The notes beneath the pieces were generated by a model, which worked only from the letters and a program-made list of their open reading frames with translations, made no database searches and was not told the origin of the DNA. Positions 1-12,000 of a stretch of 54,057 nucleotides of DNA are shown piece by piece. Each line of letters starts with the position of its first letter. Position 1 is the first letter of the stretch. Made by a program: the position numbers and the translations under genes. This DNA comes from Branchiostoma floridae. Its lineage: Eukaryota > Chordata > Leptocardii > Amphioxiformes > Branchiostomatidae. The stretch spans positions 14,530,983-14,585,039 of the forward strand of contig NC_049989.1 of the NCBI RefSeq assembly GCF_000003815.2. Reading direction: 5' to 3'.

Positions 1-1
1 A

Positions 2-961
2 GGGAGTGTAGCTGAGCACCTGGAGAAGACCGTGAACCTGAGCATGCACAATTCAACCCGCATCACCAACCATGCCGAGAAACTAATCGACAACGTCGTC
101 GCAGTAGAGGCTATGAAGGTTTGTTTGTTTGTTTGTTTGAACCTTTATTTATTCACGAGAAGTTCAAATCGACCTGTAGACCGCTTTTCATTGACGTCAT
201 AAGGGAGGTAAGGGTCGACAGATAAAATACAACAGAGATATTAGTTGTAGCATAGGCATTCATCTGCGTTCATAAACGATGCTATGAACAAACTTATTTT
301 CGCAAGACCATCACTCGTCACTGGAATGAATTGTGACGGGGTGCGACATAGGTTATCTGGCACTTATTTATGGCCTACTGCTGCAGTCACGTGTCTCTGG
401 CCTCACGGACCGGAAGTAGCAGTAGACGGGTCCATTCAGTGAGCAGGGTTGATGGAGTTTAGTCGACAATTTTGATTTTTTTTTTACTTGTTTTGATCAC
501 ATTTTCTCTAAGTAAGTCAAATTTGCTATGATGAATTTGAAAGTGCTCTTTGATATATAGAAGGCAGTGCAGGACAATACCAAACTTGGTTTGAAGTTTT
601 TCTCTTTTCCACGTGTAAACTACATACGTATATACGATTGCCACGTTGCCTATACATGCGTCTTTCGTCTTTGTTTTATCACAGACTAACGTCGGAAGTA
701 TGGACAAAGCTAACGGCTGCCAGCTCCTGTGGAAGATCACCAGCTATAACGAGAAGTTAGCGGACGCCAAGGCAGGAAGGAGGGTGTCTTTATACAGCCC
801 CATGTTCCTCAGCAGCAAGTACGGGTACAAGATGGCGATATCCATTTGTCCCAATGGAGACGGGCAAGGTGGGCGAAAGATCTAGGGCAATTTTATGTAC
901 TCTCTCTCTCTCACTCACTCGCTAACTCACTTTGTCAGTAAGTCAGTCAGTCAGTCACTCA

Positions 962-994
<33 letters not shown>

Positions 995-3262
995 ACTCAA
1001 TCATTCACTCTAGAACTCACTCAAGAACTTACACACTCACTCAATCACTCACCCATCTCTCATTCACTCACTCACTCCTTCACTCACTCACTCACTCACT
1101 CAATCAATCATTCACTCACTCACCCATCTGTCACTCACTCACTCACTCACTCACTCACTCACTCACTCATTCACTCACTCACCCATCTCTCACTCACTCA
1201 CTCACTCACTCACTCAATCATTCACTCACTCACCCATCTCTCACTCACTCACTCACTCACTCATTCACCCATCTCTTACTCACTCACTCATTCATAAACT
1301 CATTCACTCACTCACTCGGTCACTCACTCACTCATCGTCTTCTTCTCCTCCAAACAAATAAGGTCAATGACCTGGACCAGACGGCTGTCAAAATCAAACA
1401 TGGTTAGTAGGAAAGTAGTAGCCATCCTGTGGAATTCCATGACATGATGCAGCAAGTGGCAGGACAGGGGCTGGTCACCAGATGTATATATGAATGTATT
1501 TTAGTAAGAATAAGCAGAGCGGTATTTTGTTTGATAGGCCATACCGCGTAAAGTTTAACATTATGCATTTGCTTGCAGATGTTATCTTTCTAGTTATATT
1601 TACCGTCACGGAAGGGAAATATATTGATTGTTCTGCACTTACAGGAAAGGGGAAGTTCATGTCGCTGTTCATGTGCATCATAAAGGGAGAGTTTGACGCC
1701 CTGCTCCCGTGGCCCTTCGCGCAGAAGGTCATCATCTCCGTGATTGACCAGTGTCAGGATCCTGATGCCAGGAAAAACATCGAGTACGTCATCAAGCCAA
1801 ACACCTGCAAGGTAGGAAGGAGTAGCAATGCGTTGATCCGAAATGACATAGTTTGAATTTACGCCAAAAAGCAGTTACTCAAGCAACTGGATATGATTTT
1901 GGAAACGGTCAGACGTCTAAGACAGCCATCCAGTGTCTTTCGTTGGTGACAGTGACACCGATTGGCTGTCTGAAACGTCTGACCTTTTCCAAAATCATAT
2001 CCAGTTGCTTGTGGAAGTGCGTTTTGGCGTATCTTATCACCTTGATGTCGGATCCATCGACGTATAGTTTGAATGTCACTACTAACGAAAACTATATTGC
2101 TTAGTGTTTGCTGGACATGTATTCTTTAATGATTGGTCTCTCTCTTCCACTGCAATACTAAAATCAAAATCAGCATGCAGTGGTAAGACGAAATAATATT
2201 ATCATGTTTCATTCTTTTAAGAGTAGTTTCATTAAAAGTGTGGCTATGTCTACTTGTCGATTTATCTTTTCGCTATGTTGAGATCATTTTAACAAGAATA
2301 CGAAAACCCTTAGTGATTTTTGCTCCTGGTCGACCAAATACTGCCACCAGTTATATAACAAGACGAGTTCAGTTCAGTCCATCCATCCGGTGACGTTATG
2401 AAGTCCCTCCAGATGACTCTGTTGTGCATAACAGACACAAGAGGTTCACTGTCTTGGAGGGCAAAAATTCTCCTCGATCAACCTCTTAAGGGCCAGGGGT
2501 GGTCGACCGCGTCTTCACAAAGTGACAAAAATGAATATCGGACGATTCAGCCATTTACGAACTCGACCCTAACTCTAAACCTTACATGCGCCAAACCCTA
2601 GCCCTAGCCCTAACCCCAACCCTAACCATAGCCCAATCCTTACCACAACCCTAGACTAGTTGACCTCGGTGTTGGACCGAGTTGACGAGGCCGAGTTGGT
2701 CTAGGGCCGAGTCGTCCTGATTCCAAGAAGAAACACTCTTTGCGAACGTGGTCCGCCAGCTCTACCCTGGGAGCCAGCCAGGATCGGGCAGCTAGGACAG
2801 TTTATTCGGTGGTCCAAGACAGTCAGGCCCGCCGATCTCCTATTAGCGCCCCGGGGAGTTTAAGCCAGATGAGGTCCACCTGCTCTTATCAAGGGTAGCG
2901 ATAACTCCTTCAGGCTTAAACTCCCCGGAGCGCTTATGTGAGATCAACGGGATGACTGCCTTGGCTTACCAAACAAAACTCGCCAGCTACCCGGTCCTGT
3001 CTGGCTCCCAGGGTAGCCAGCTCATGTCATCAAAATGCCTATATGGAGTATGTTCTTGTCATTGGACATGTCTTATTTCATTTCTCCCTTTTCTCAGGAC
3101 AACCTGCAGTTTCTGGGTCGCCCCATACACGAGAGAAACCCGAGTTTTGGCACCCAGATGTTCTGTCCCCTGTCCCATCTTCACCGGGGAGACTACATCC
3201 GGGACAACACGATGTTCATCAGTGTCCAGGTCGACAACTCCAACATGCCCTCTATTCCATAG
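2..3262 (+). CDS. TRAF-family signalling adaptor, 3' part (coiled coil end + complete MATH domain)
   Basis: Four exons: 2-118, 685-868, 1645-1811 and 3098-3262 (stop TAG 3260-3262). Phases 0, 1 and 0 chain without a break, and all introns are GT/AG. Exon 1 encodes a heptad-like segment (the end of the trimerising coiled coil). The other three encode a full MATH/TRAF-C domain: GCQLLWKI, the LYSP..SSKYGYKM block, NGDGQGKG, DALLPWPFAQKV, and a final block with RPIHERNPSFG and DYIRDNTMFISVQVD. Known role of the family: trimeric adaptors that bind TNF-receptor or TLR-pathway peptides through MATH and signal through N-terminal RING/zinc fingers. The ending VDNSNMPSIP resembles the tail of vertebrate TRAF3 more than TRAF2, but I would only place it in the TRAF2/3/5 group. 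The usual loop before the RP motif (SSSF in TRAF2/3) is replaced by DNLQFLG. The RING and zinc-finger exons lie left of the window. Confidence 0.93.
119..300 (-). mobile_element. Probable antisense tail of a non-LTR element with (AAAC)n end, in TRAF intron
   Basis: Directly after the exon 1 donor the plus strand reads (GTTT)n and then AACCTTTATTTATTC. On the minus strand that is an AATAAA-like stretch followed by an (AAAC)n tail, typical of the 3' end of a LINE or SINE. The GT of the donor is itself the first GT of the repeat. The upstream boundary is unclear. Confidence 0.4.
900..1345. repeat. (ACTC)n microsatellite, about 440 bp, with an internal (AC)n stretch
   Basis: Nearly pure CACT/CAAT tetramers fill the TRAF intron, with an (AC)n run at about 964-991. 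Long open frames here (SLTHSLTH repeats) are artefacts of the 4-bp period. Confidence 0.95.
1860..2031. mobile_element. Foldback element, 172 bp, near-complete palindrome
   Basis: The ends are TACGCCAAAA and TTTTGGCGTA. The arms contain AAGCAACTGGATATGATTTT and its reverse complement, and then AGACGTCTAAGACAGCCA against TGGCTGTCTGAAACGTCT. The loop is about 35 bp. It lies about 50 bp after the donor of the third TRAF exon in this window. Probably a MITE. Confidence 0.8.
2565..2655. repeat. Degenerate telomere-like (CCCTAA)n tract
   Basis: An imperfect run of CCCTAAC/CCCTAGC units. It resembles interstitial telomeric sequence but could be a simple hexamer repeat. Confidence 0.5.
2755..3022. 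mobile_element. Inverted-repeat element (MITE-like), 268 bp
   Basis: Outer arms: GCTCTACCCTGGGAGCCAG on the left and CTGGCTCCCAGGGTAGCCAG on the right. Inner arms: GCCCCGGGGAGTTTAAGCC and GGCTTAAACTCCCCGGAGCG. It ends 75 bp before the acceptor of the last TRAF exon. Confidence 0.75.
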
Positions 3263-5704
3263 CGAAGGGTCGGTGGGGAGTGGGGCACAAGTCAAGGGCA
3301 CGGCAAGGTCACGTTCACTGTAGATCGTCGTACGAGTTTGATTTCGTAGTTTGATTTGATTTCTAATTTTGCAGGACACATGCACGATTGTATCAAGGAT
3401 TCCCCTTGTTTGCGATCGTGCGTCGATCGTACGAAGATCGTACGACGTATGTGACCGTGCCCCCACAGCACCGCTGTGTTCCAAAAGAATACGTTTCTCC
3501 GTTTTGATCCCTGCATCAATTTTATCTGAATACAATTCCGTATGTAAATATCTCAAAGGTGGTTGTTGTTGTTGATTCAAATCCTGTTGAAACGTCCATT
3601 TGTTGGACGAGTATTAATATTAGCTCTCAGAGCTTTGTGTACTTTTGTTGTTGTAGTGAAGACTTCTCTTTCTACAGTACATTTGAGCACTGTGAATATA
3701 CAATCATGTAGTTTGGTGATATGTTACAAAGAATAGAATATATGTATGCATTTTTAATTACATTTATGACATAATAGGATCGCAGAAATATCTACACCCA
3801 ATACCTCTTATTTTGTGTGTTATGCAATTATATCAACATAAAGGTTTTAGAAAAGGCATGAAATGCAATAGAAAACGACAACGTTTTGTATTATTAATTG
3901 TTATTGCTATATATGCGTGTGCTAGAGAGATATACTTATTGTTGTACATAGGTCAGCAATTTCTGTAGCAGGGAATATCTTTTTACAGGAGGGGGTTCCT
4001 GGCCCTCCCTCTTCAATGTGCTCGAACATGGGACATCATTTTACGCCCTTTCCGAAAGATTGGTGCGGTCCCAACCGAGATTCCCTTCCCAATTTTGAAC
4101 TGAACGCCCCCCAGTTAAAGCAATCGAAAGGGTTTTTTGAATGACATTTTTGGTAAGTTATAATAATTGTAGATATAAGAACATCTAAGCGACAATCGTG
4201 TTCTAAATTGAAAAAAAAAAGAGAAATTGAATATGAAAATGTTAATCTATATATTTGAACTTCTGTACATGTTTTGTAAACATTTTTGAAAGTAACTGTA
4301 CAAATTTACTTTATCAAGAATGCTTTTCAAACATCTATGTGATTCTTTCATGTCTGAGATATTTACAAGTTTTTGTAACATTTTCCAAATGGTACAATTA
4401 GGTTATTGCCCCAGGAAAATGAACCGTATTGTTTGCCCCTGTGTATTTATAGACTTCACTGCTTGTCAACCATCGATGCATGACACCCAACCTTACTTTA
4501 CAAGGATGTGTGAACTGTTTTCTTCCCAGTTCCCGGACGCCCATTTACAAAATTTGAAGAAAAACAATGGCAGAATATTGTAAATAATAATAGAATGTTC
4601 TTACATGTACCATTCCCTAGAAACTATTGAAAATTTGCCATTCCACAACATATGAAAATTTTCAAAAATTCGCACAAACGGAAATCAGGTGGAAGAAAGA
4701 CGTTCATGTATTCACCGCATCGTTACCCTATTATTAATAATTCATTGTGGCGCTTTATTGCCCAGTAACGGCCTCCTGTGTTGAAGAATAATCCTTTGTA
4801 AAGCAAGTCTTTCAATTACACAGAGTGGCGGATTATATTCGTGTGACTGGTTCCTTATAGAGTCTAATATTTGCAGATGTTACAACAAATATCGCATGTC
4901 ATAGAACGGTAAATCATAAATATATATGAGAAAGAAGGACGTCACACAGATATTTATTATGTAGGTAGTCATTGTTGTTAATATCTTGTTGTTGTAACTC
5001 ACTAGAGCATATATTACATGTATATGTATATAGAGCAAAATTAAAAAGTATATTACAGGAATATCTACAAGATGTAAGTCAAGAAACATTACATATAGTT
5101 TTCGTAGATCTTGCTGTTTCACAGACCAGTAACGGTCTCTCTTTCGGGTCTGACTGGCTCTTGATGTACTTAAAGATATATATTTTAGCACTTAACAGAA
5201 TATCGCTTGTTGAATCAAATGCGTGCCTTTTTTGGATAACGCCCATTCGCTCTTTCAGACCCCTGTAGTGCCTGCTGGCACATAGGGCAGCAAATTTTGC
5301 TGCTTTACAGTTAGCGTTTGCTAGTCCTCTTGGAACACCTGAATTCCATGTCACGTCCCTTCCGAAAAAAAACTTGTGCAGCCCTAACCGAGATGCCGGG
5401 GTCTCCCAGTTTTAATACCAACTAATTTGAACCATATTTGAAATAAAACCTACTCTTAATGTAACCATTTTTCATGTTGTCCCCTGAAGCAAATCTTAAA
5501 TATCATGTAAATAATCACGTTTGTCTGATTCGGATCTGAAGATCTATATTGTATTAATGTGCAAATAATATAACTATTTATATAAATTCGTCTGGCACAT
5601 TGAAATAATTATGTTTGTCGGATTCGCATCTGAAGATCTATATCATATTCATGTGCAAATAATATGAGTATTTATGTAAATTCTTCTGTCACATTGAAAT
5701 AAAA
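3263..5704 (+). other. Probable TRAF 3' UTR / downstream region
   Basis: No coding signal. It contains a small foldback at about 3298-3470 (GGCACGG...CACG with repeated ATCGTACGA) and two diverged copies of a dispersed repeat at about 3980-4140 and 5290-5420, each with an AACCGAGAT block. The first strong poly(A) signal on the plus strand near the end is AATAAA at 5699-5704. How far the transcript extends is inference. Confidence 0.45.
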
Positions 5705-5705
5705 G
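5510..5705. repeat. 94-bp tandem duplication ending in a poly(A) signal
   Basis: Two copies with a 94-bp period: GTTTGTCTGATTCG at 5519 and GTTTGTCGGATTCG at 5613, and CATTGAAAT at 5598 and 5692. Only the second copy ends in AATAAA; the first reads AATAAT. Confidence 0.8.
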
Positions 5706-6045
5706 TCTTTGAAATATTGACGCACATGTATCTTCTTTTGTGAGTAACGTTAACAGACTATCACAATAATTTACAGTATAAGACTACATGGATAATGTAT
5801 TTTTCACTAATGTTACATCAAAAGCGCAATATGTTTTTTCTTTCGAGACAACAGCTACCAACTTGCTGGACGCTTGTCGAAAGTTTTATATTTGTCGTTT
5901 CTTGCGAAGTCATGGAATGGTGGTATATCCACCTGCAAGCATGCATGTTGTTCCTCTTCCCAACTGGGCATGCTGACGTCATCCGATGACTCATCAAAAA
6001 CCATCTGACAAGACTCCGTGCTGACGTCGACAAAAAGGTCGTCCT

Positions 6046-6603
6046 CTACACGTGTTCCGCTGACGTCAGCAGGTCTGACGTACATGGGAGTGGGATGTGC
6101 CTTCCTCCTCGTTCCGTCCCCGTGACTGATAATACACCGTGACGAAGATGGTCGGCGAAGGACGAACGGACGCTGCACGCGCTGGCGTAAACGTCGTAAA
6201 GAGACGCACTCCTTGTTTCGTTAGGGTCCGTTTTTGGTAGTGGAATCTTAAACATGGGCAACGTCACACTACAAGCCTTTTCGTAAGACCCCGACCCACG
6301 TCGTAGTAGAATCTTGCCGGCTGCGTTCTTCTTTGTACAAGGGTGTCCCTCTCTGATAGTCTTTTTAACCGTGCACGGCCGGGCGTAGATGTGCTCTTGT
6401 GGTTCTCTACACGGGTATGAGTGCCTCGGGTGGTACTTAGCAACGCTGGAGCCTGGATCTAACATGACGTCCCCTACGTCATCATAGACGTCATCACTGG
6501 GGACGGCGTAGATGTGGTAATCACCTGCGGACCGCCGCAGACTGGTGGCGTCTACACCCGGACCGAAGAGCGACAGGCTGTTCCACGTGTTCTCAGCAAG
6601 GGT
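6046..6603 (-). CDS. Final exon of the LRR-Ig receptor: cytoplasmic tail with tyrosine motifs
   Basis: A single exon encodes residues 564-749 after the membrane anchor. Visible tyrosine motifs: [20 protein letters not shown], and SLYDVYAS near the C-terminus. YAVP and YARP fit the YxxP preference of Crk-type SH2 domains, and YDDV resembles Nck-type sites. Whether they are phosphorylated is inference. The acceptor reads CTTTCAACAG before ACC CTT GCT. Confidence 0.85.
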   Translation of the reverse strand, partial: TLAENTWNSLSLFGPGVDATSLRRSAGDYHIYAVPSDDVYDDVGDVMLDPGSSVAKYHPRHSYPCREPQEHIYARPCTVKKTIREGHPCTKKNAAGKILLRRGSGSYEKACSVTLPMFKIPLPKTDPNETRSASLYDVYASACSVRSSFADHLRHGVLSVTGTERGGRHIPLPCTSDLLTSAEHV

Positions 6604-8978
6604 CTGTTGAAAGAAGAGGGATACCAGCTGATAAGTGGCATTCAAAATGATCTATTGTCATGCAGGCAACGTGTGTGTGTATTTATGGCTTAAGTCGTAC
6701 GACGTCATTTAAATGATTTCCAAAACTCTTGATATAAGGTTGTCATGATAGAAATGTAGTTACTAACTGAGTAGCCATTGCTGTGAAATCGCGTTTGCTA
6801 AATCAGCTAAAATGTTACCCAAATCAAAACATTCAAACATGGCATGCATAGAAACATCAGCAACGAGCATTACCATATGCATACTTCCAATTCTCCGAGT
6901 ATCCTACGAGTGTACATCTTGCAATATTCACATTACTAAAGGCGCATCCAAAATCAAGACATTCAAACATGACATGCGTAAAGACATCTGTAACGAGCCA
7001 CACCATCCTTCCAATTCTTCGAGTATCCTATTACACCACTTCCGCCTTACATCTTGAAATAGGTAACTGTGGGCTCGCGTCAATGCAAAGAAGCACAAGC
7101 ACACTAACAGACTACAATGCCTTCCTTTTAGGGAGCAAGGAGGTTATAATCTCTATATAACCTCCTTGTACGGAGGTATGAATTAGTAATGCGTAAAACT
7201 GACCTGAAAGGGGTTGAGATAATGTCGTCTGATTTGGCGCCTCTTGTTCCTGATCTTGATGTAACAGCCCAGTGCGAGTAGCCCGATCAGAGGGATGGGG
7301 ACGATGGTGAAGTACAGCGGGTTGACTCCCGAGGCCTTGGTACGGAACAGCACACAGTCGTCCTGCTCGGGAATGGTGTGGGCAGAGATACACACCACAT
7401 AACACGTGCTGGGCTGGAGACTCTGCAGCTGGTGTCTCCTGTTGAAGTTGAAGTCAGTTAAATGAATACAAAAGACAAATAGATCGAATACAAAGCCCCA
7501 TTCCACTGGATGGCCTTCATGATTGGAATATTATGCAAAATGTAAATTATGACTGAAAAGACAGAATACAAAAAATGTAAAAAATATTGTTTGGGGGTAT
7601 TATTCAACATGACCTAGCTACGGTAAAGTGTAGAGACACCCATAACGGGGTGTCAAAGTAAGTGGTCCTAGGGTTCTAGCATAGGTGGCAAACATTGTCG
7701 CCAAATTATATCTTCTGAGTCGAAAACGACGCAGACTCATTCATTCGTCCATCCATTCAGTCTTCTGACTCTTCGTTCATTTGCTAATTCACTCGCTCTT
7801 GCATTCCGTCCTTCATTCATTAAATTTTATACTAGAAGGTCACTAATTTTTGTCTTGTCGGAAGGCGAAGAGTTAAGAAACAAGCAACGGTAGTACAAGA
7901 CTAAAATCAGACAGCAAGATGTACAGTATCGAACGAAGTACAATATTCCTCAAATTCCTATACAGTATTAATCATTTTTCATAACACTGCACAGCAGAGG
8001 AACTAAGCTTTTATCGATTTCAGTTAATTGTGATGTTCCTACCTGAAGCCAGGTTTGATGACAACGCTCCGCTGCTCCATGTCCATCCAAACCCTCCCTG
8101 TCTCTCCCCCCTGCTCCTCGTGATAGAACAGTCTCAGGAACGAGCCGCGCAGGAAAGCCGGAGTCCTCCACCGTACCATCGCCGCATAGCTGGTTACGTC
8201 CCTCACCGTCACCTCGATCACCCCCTCTCTTTCCGGACGACTTGGTATGGTCGGCTCGTCTATGGGCGTGTCCGCGGTGACGTTGCCATGGAAACGCGCC
8301 GAAGTATCGTTTGGTGGATGTGTAGAAGACATAGGCTGATGTTGCCTTGGTGATGATATGTCAACAGTGGGCGTGGTTACGCTGTGTGTAAAGCCCGGGT
8401 CCCATACTGGTGTCTCTGGTTCAAAGTTGTCATCAAGAACGGTGACGTTGACGTAACCCTTGACGTCTGCGTGGTGACGCAGCGCGCACGCATAGATACC
8501 GGCGTCACCAGCCCGAATGTTCTTGATAACTAGGTTGTCGTGTGCGTCGGTGCAGATGCTCTGACTGGAGTTATTTTCGCCATCTATCGGACCAGCGCTT
8601 GGGTGAAACCATTCCGACAAACTACCGTCTTTGTCTGTTGGAGAAACGCATCTCAACACAACTTCTTCACCGGCGGGGACCATGAGATGATTGGTCAGGC
8701 TCGGGATGACGTCATATGGTGCCGCATGACTGTAACAGGTTCCCGCCTGAAGAGATAGGAAATATTTTCAAGTCTTGGCTAATCATACAACTTTCAAGGG
8801 CAGAGCTTGACTTTATTCAGATCCACAATTAGCTTTGGCAGCTATTGAGTAAGGCAAGACCTACCTACATGTCAAACAGTATATGCAATCCATCCTTCTC
8901 GAGTTATGCTGTTCCTCCACACACACGCACTCACACGCACACACACACACACGCGCGCACACACACACACGCACACGC

Positions 8979-9061
<83 letters not shown>

Positions 9062-12000
9062 TACATAATCACATAACGTTACCTACATACAAACGCTACC
9101 GAAAACATAACTTTCTTGGCGAAGGTAATAAGATACAAATGTAAATAAAGTTGTCTTCTTCGTTTTACAGTAGATCTATGGCTTTGAAATAAGAATTTTC
9201 TTACGCAGAAGTTCCCGCCAATGAGGCACTGGTCCTTCAGACGAGCAGGTGTGAAGCAAGATGGCGGCGCGAACATTGAAGTGATGTTCATTGGACTTCC
9301 TGCGCACAGACTGCTGGGATCAGAACTAACGCTTGTGTTTCCTCCTGTAAATAAACGCCAATGTTAAAGGACCGTACTGGAGAATCTGACCGATCAAAGC
9401 ATTAAAACAATGTTAGTGTTTTGGTCTTTTTTTATACATCGTAAGTTGGAGTGCGGTTAGTTGTGTTTTAGACGTTGTCGGGTGACTAGAAATGCGCACT
9501 GGGAGTTTTTGGTAGGCTAACGAAACTAACTCTCGGCTTTCTTTTGTGCTGTTTAACAACGTTGGAAATGTGAACGAATGAGGCGTAGATATTAAAATTT
9601 GTTGCAAACGTTAATCCAAATGAAGATTTTTTAATTGAGATTATTTCCGGCCAGTTCCAGTTTGGATACCAAAATTATACAATGTGCCCCTTTAAAAATG
9701 AAGACTTTCGAAATCATCCTTCTTTTTGAAGATTACAGAAGTGAAGGCTTTTCAGTAGTAGAGATCTTTTCAATTTTCAGATGCAAAATTGCTATTCAAC
9801 AGGGTGGATTTCACATGAATTTCGCCCCCCCCCCAAAAAAAACACACACAACGTAACAACTTACCGACAACTCCAATGTAGGATGACTCACACGTGCTAT
9901 CGGGATGGTAGTGCTGAAGTACCCAGTCCTTCAATAGTGACAGGCGACAGTCGCAGTGCCAGGGGTTTCCTAAGTGAGAGAAGGGAGACAAATTAGCCAA
10001 ATAATGCATGCTCATATATCGGACGATTATCCTGTGTTAATATTTTAGGCCATTATGTTTTGATTATACGGATGGCATCCTCTGGGAACCCCAAAATTGA
10101 CGCGAGCGTGCGAATAAAAAAAAACTTGGGCAACAGAAAAGTTGCCTTCAGCATGAAATCTAAGCGTTCAGGAAGGTTGAACAAATGACTGAACACACAG
10201 ATGAGTATGGCATGCCAAACAATATATTTTTCATTTTTGTTCTTGTACGTCTTCTTCTTTGACTGTGGAGTTTACGTTGACAGTAGTAGTGGGAAGATAC
10301 AACCAGACTCCTCCGAATAATAGACTCTGTACACTTTGTAACTCCAACCGTATAGAGAATGAAGTCCATTTTATAATAGAGTGTTCTTTATAGAATGACA
10401 TGGGCAACACTTTTATCAGTGCTCTCAGTGTAGATACACGATGTAAAGAGTTAACCAACGACAACCTGTTTGTACATATAATGACAACCACAGACAACTT
10501 TGCACAACACAAACTCTGTGAGTTCGTATACACATGTTTTAAGAAAAGGGAAGAGTCATGTAAACGTTAGATATAGTGATAGCATAGTTACAGATGTATT
10601 GTTTATTCAATTGTAATACTACATGTTATAGTACTTAGTCTTTAGTATCCCATCATGGGATTTGCTGCATTTAGCCCACATGGGCAGGAACATGCAAATA
10701 AAGATCATCATTCATCAGCATCCACAGGCAGTTTAAGGCCTGTGACACCTGTAAATTCTCAGTCGAGCAGTTATATGGTCATAACTTTTGATGTAACCAT
10801 CTGTTTTCAACAATTTTTGGCCAGTTAACGTAATTCACCCATATTCAAAATATGATGACAAGAAAATTGTGGATCCTCAATATTTTGGGTTTAAAAAACC
10901 ATTTTTTGGTAAAAAATAGGGATGCTATTAAAATGGGTCTGTGCCCACTATGAAATGATTGTCTAACTGAGTCATATTTTCTGGAGTAATAGATTATATC
11001 TCTGTGATATCTAATATGCCTGGGGATCTTGCCGCTATACCTAGGTAAGGCTCAATTTTTGGGCAAAAACAGATTTTTTTGACAATTTTTTGGTATTTTT
11101 CGTACAAATATCAATACAGCCACGGAAATCAAAGATATTGCAAGAAGACCCGCTTGATTTCTGAAGGTCTAAGGCTTAATGAACCTAAATCTGCCCAAAA
11201 CTCGTAATAAAACTGGTGCCCTGATGTGGGCAGGGGCCGACGAAACACTACTTACCCTACAAGAACTGCACCAAAGTATGTTTCACTGTACGTAACGTTA
11301 ACCGATAGTAAAATATGAATGTTTTATGTCTGTATCTGTTAAATCGCTGTTGTATCAATGCGAAATTTCGCAAGCAGTTAGCCTTATAAGGCATCAGTCA
11401 ACTGCCATACAATCATTTTGGGCTAGAAATACCGATTTATAGCATTATTTTGCTGTTTCCTTGAAGTATGAGCGCCTCGCTGTTTTCCCGCCACTCCACA
11501 CCCCGGGAGGTCGGAACGCATGTTCGGACTGTACCACTTGCAGCTCTCGCGGGGGTGTCCTTTTGTTAACCGCTTCTAGTTATGCCGATATTTGATAAAT
11601 ATTAGATCAATATCTTTAGCATTTAACATTAATAAGTCTCAAGAAAAGTAGTTAGTGTGGCCCGTGCATCGTAAGTTCCTGTTTGCGCAATGTAACATTA
11701 GGTACTGACATTGGACCGTTCTAAAAACACTCCGGCCCGGCGGGGTTACCTGAGGTCACGCAGTGGTTCGAATTTCATGTTCGACCAAAATTGTCACAGG
11801 CCTTAAAGTGCCCGAGTCCGTTTTGCGATATTTTTTTTCAGTTCACGGAAATATGTGCTCATTTTACGGCATAGTAGATACTTGTTGTTTTTGTTGTTTT
11901 CGAAAACGGAATAAAATTGATGCGCGCGTGGATTTCATCCATATAACGTTAATCAAATCAACATTGTCTTATTTATGAAGAAGACGTTTTCATTTACCGA

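Noticed and set aside
895-1407. Two long overlapping plus-strand frames rich in SLTHS repeats
   Set aside because: They translate the (ACTC)n microsatellite; the open frame follows from the 4-bp repeat lacking stop codons.
3059-3580. 173-codon minus frame opposite the last TRAF exon
   Set aside because: It is the antisense shadow of a clearly coding exon; no family similarity.
8030-8353. 107-codon plus frame
   Set aside because: Antisense to the Ig/FN3 exon of the receptor gene.
8861-9144. Frames of alternating Cys-Val or His-Thr
   Set aside because: Pure (CA)n microsatellite on either strand.
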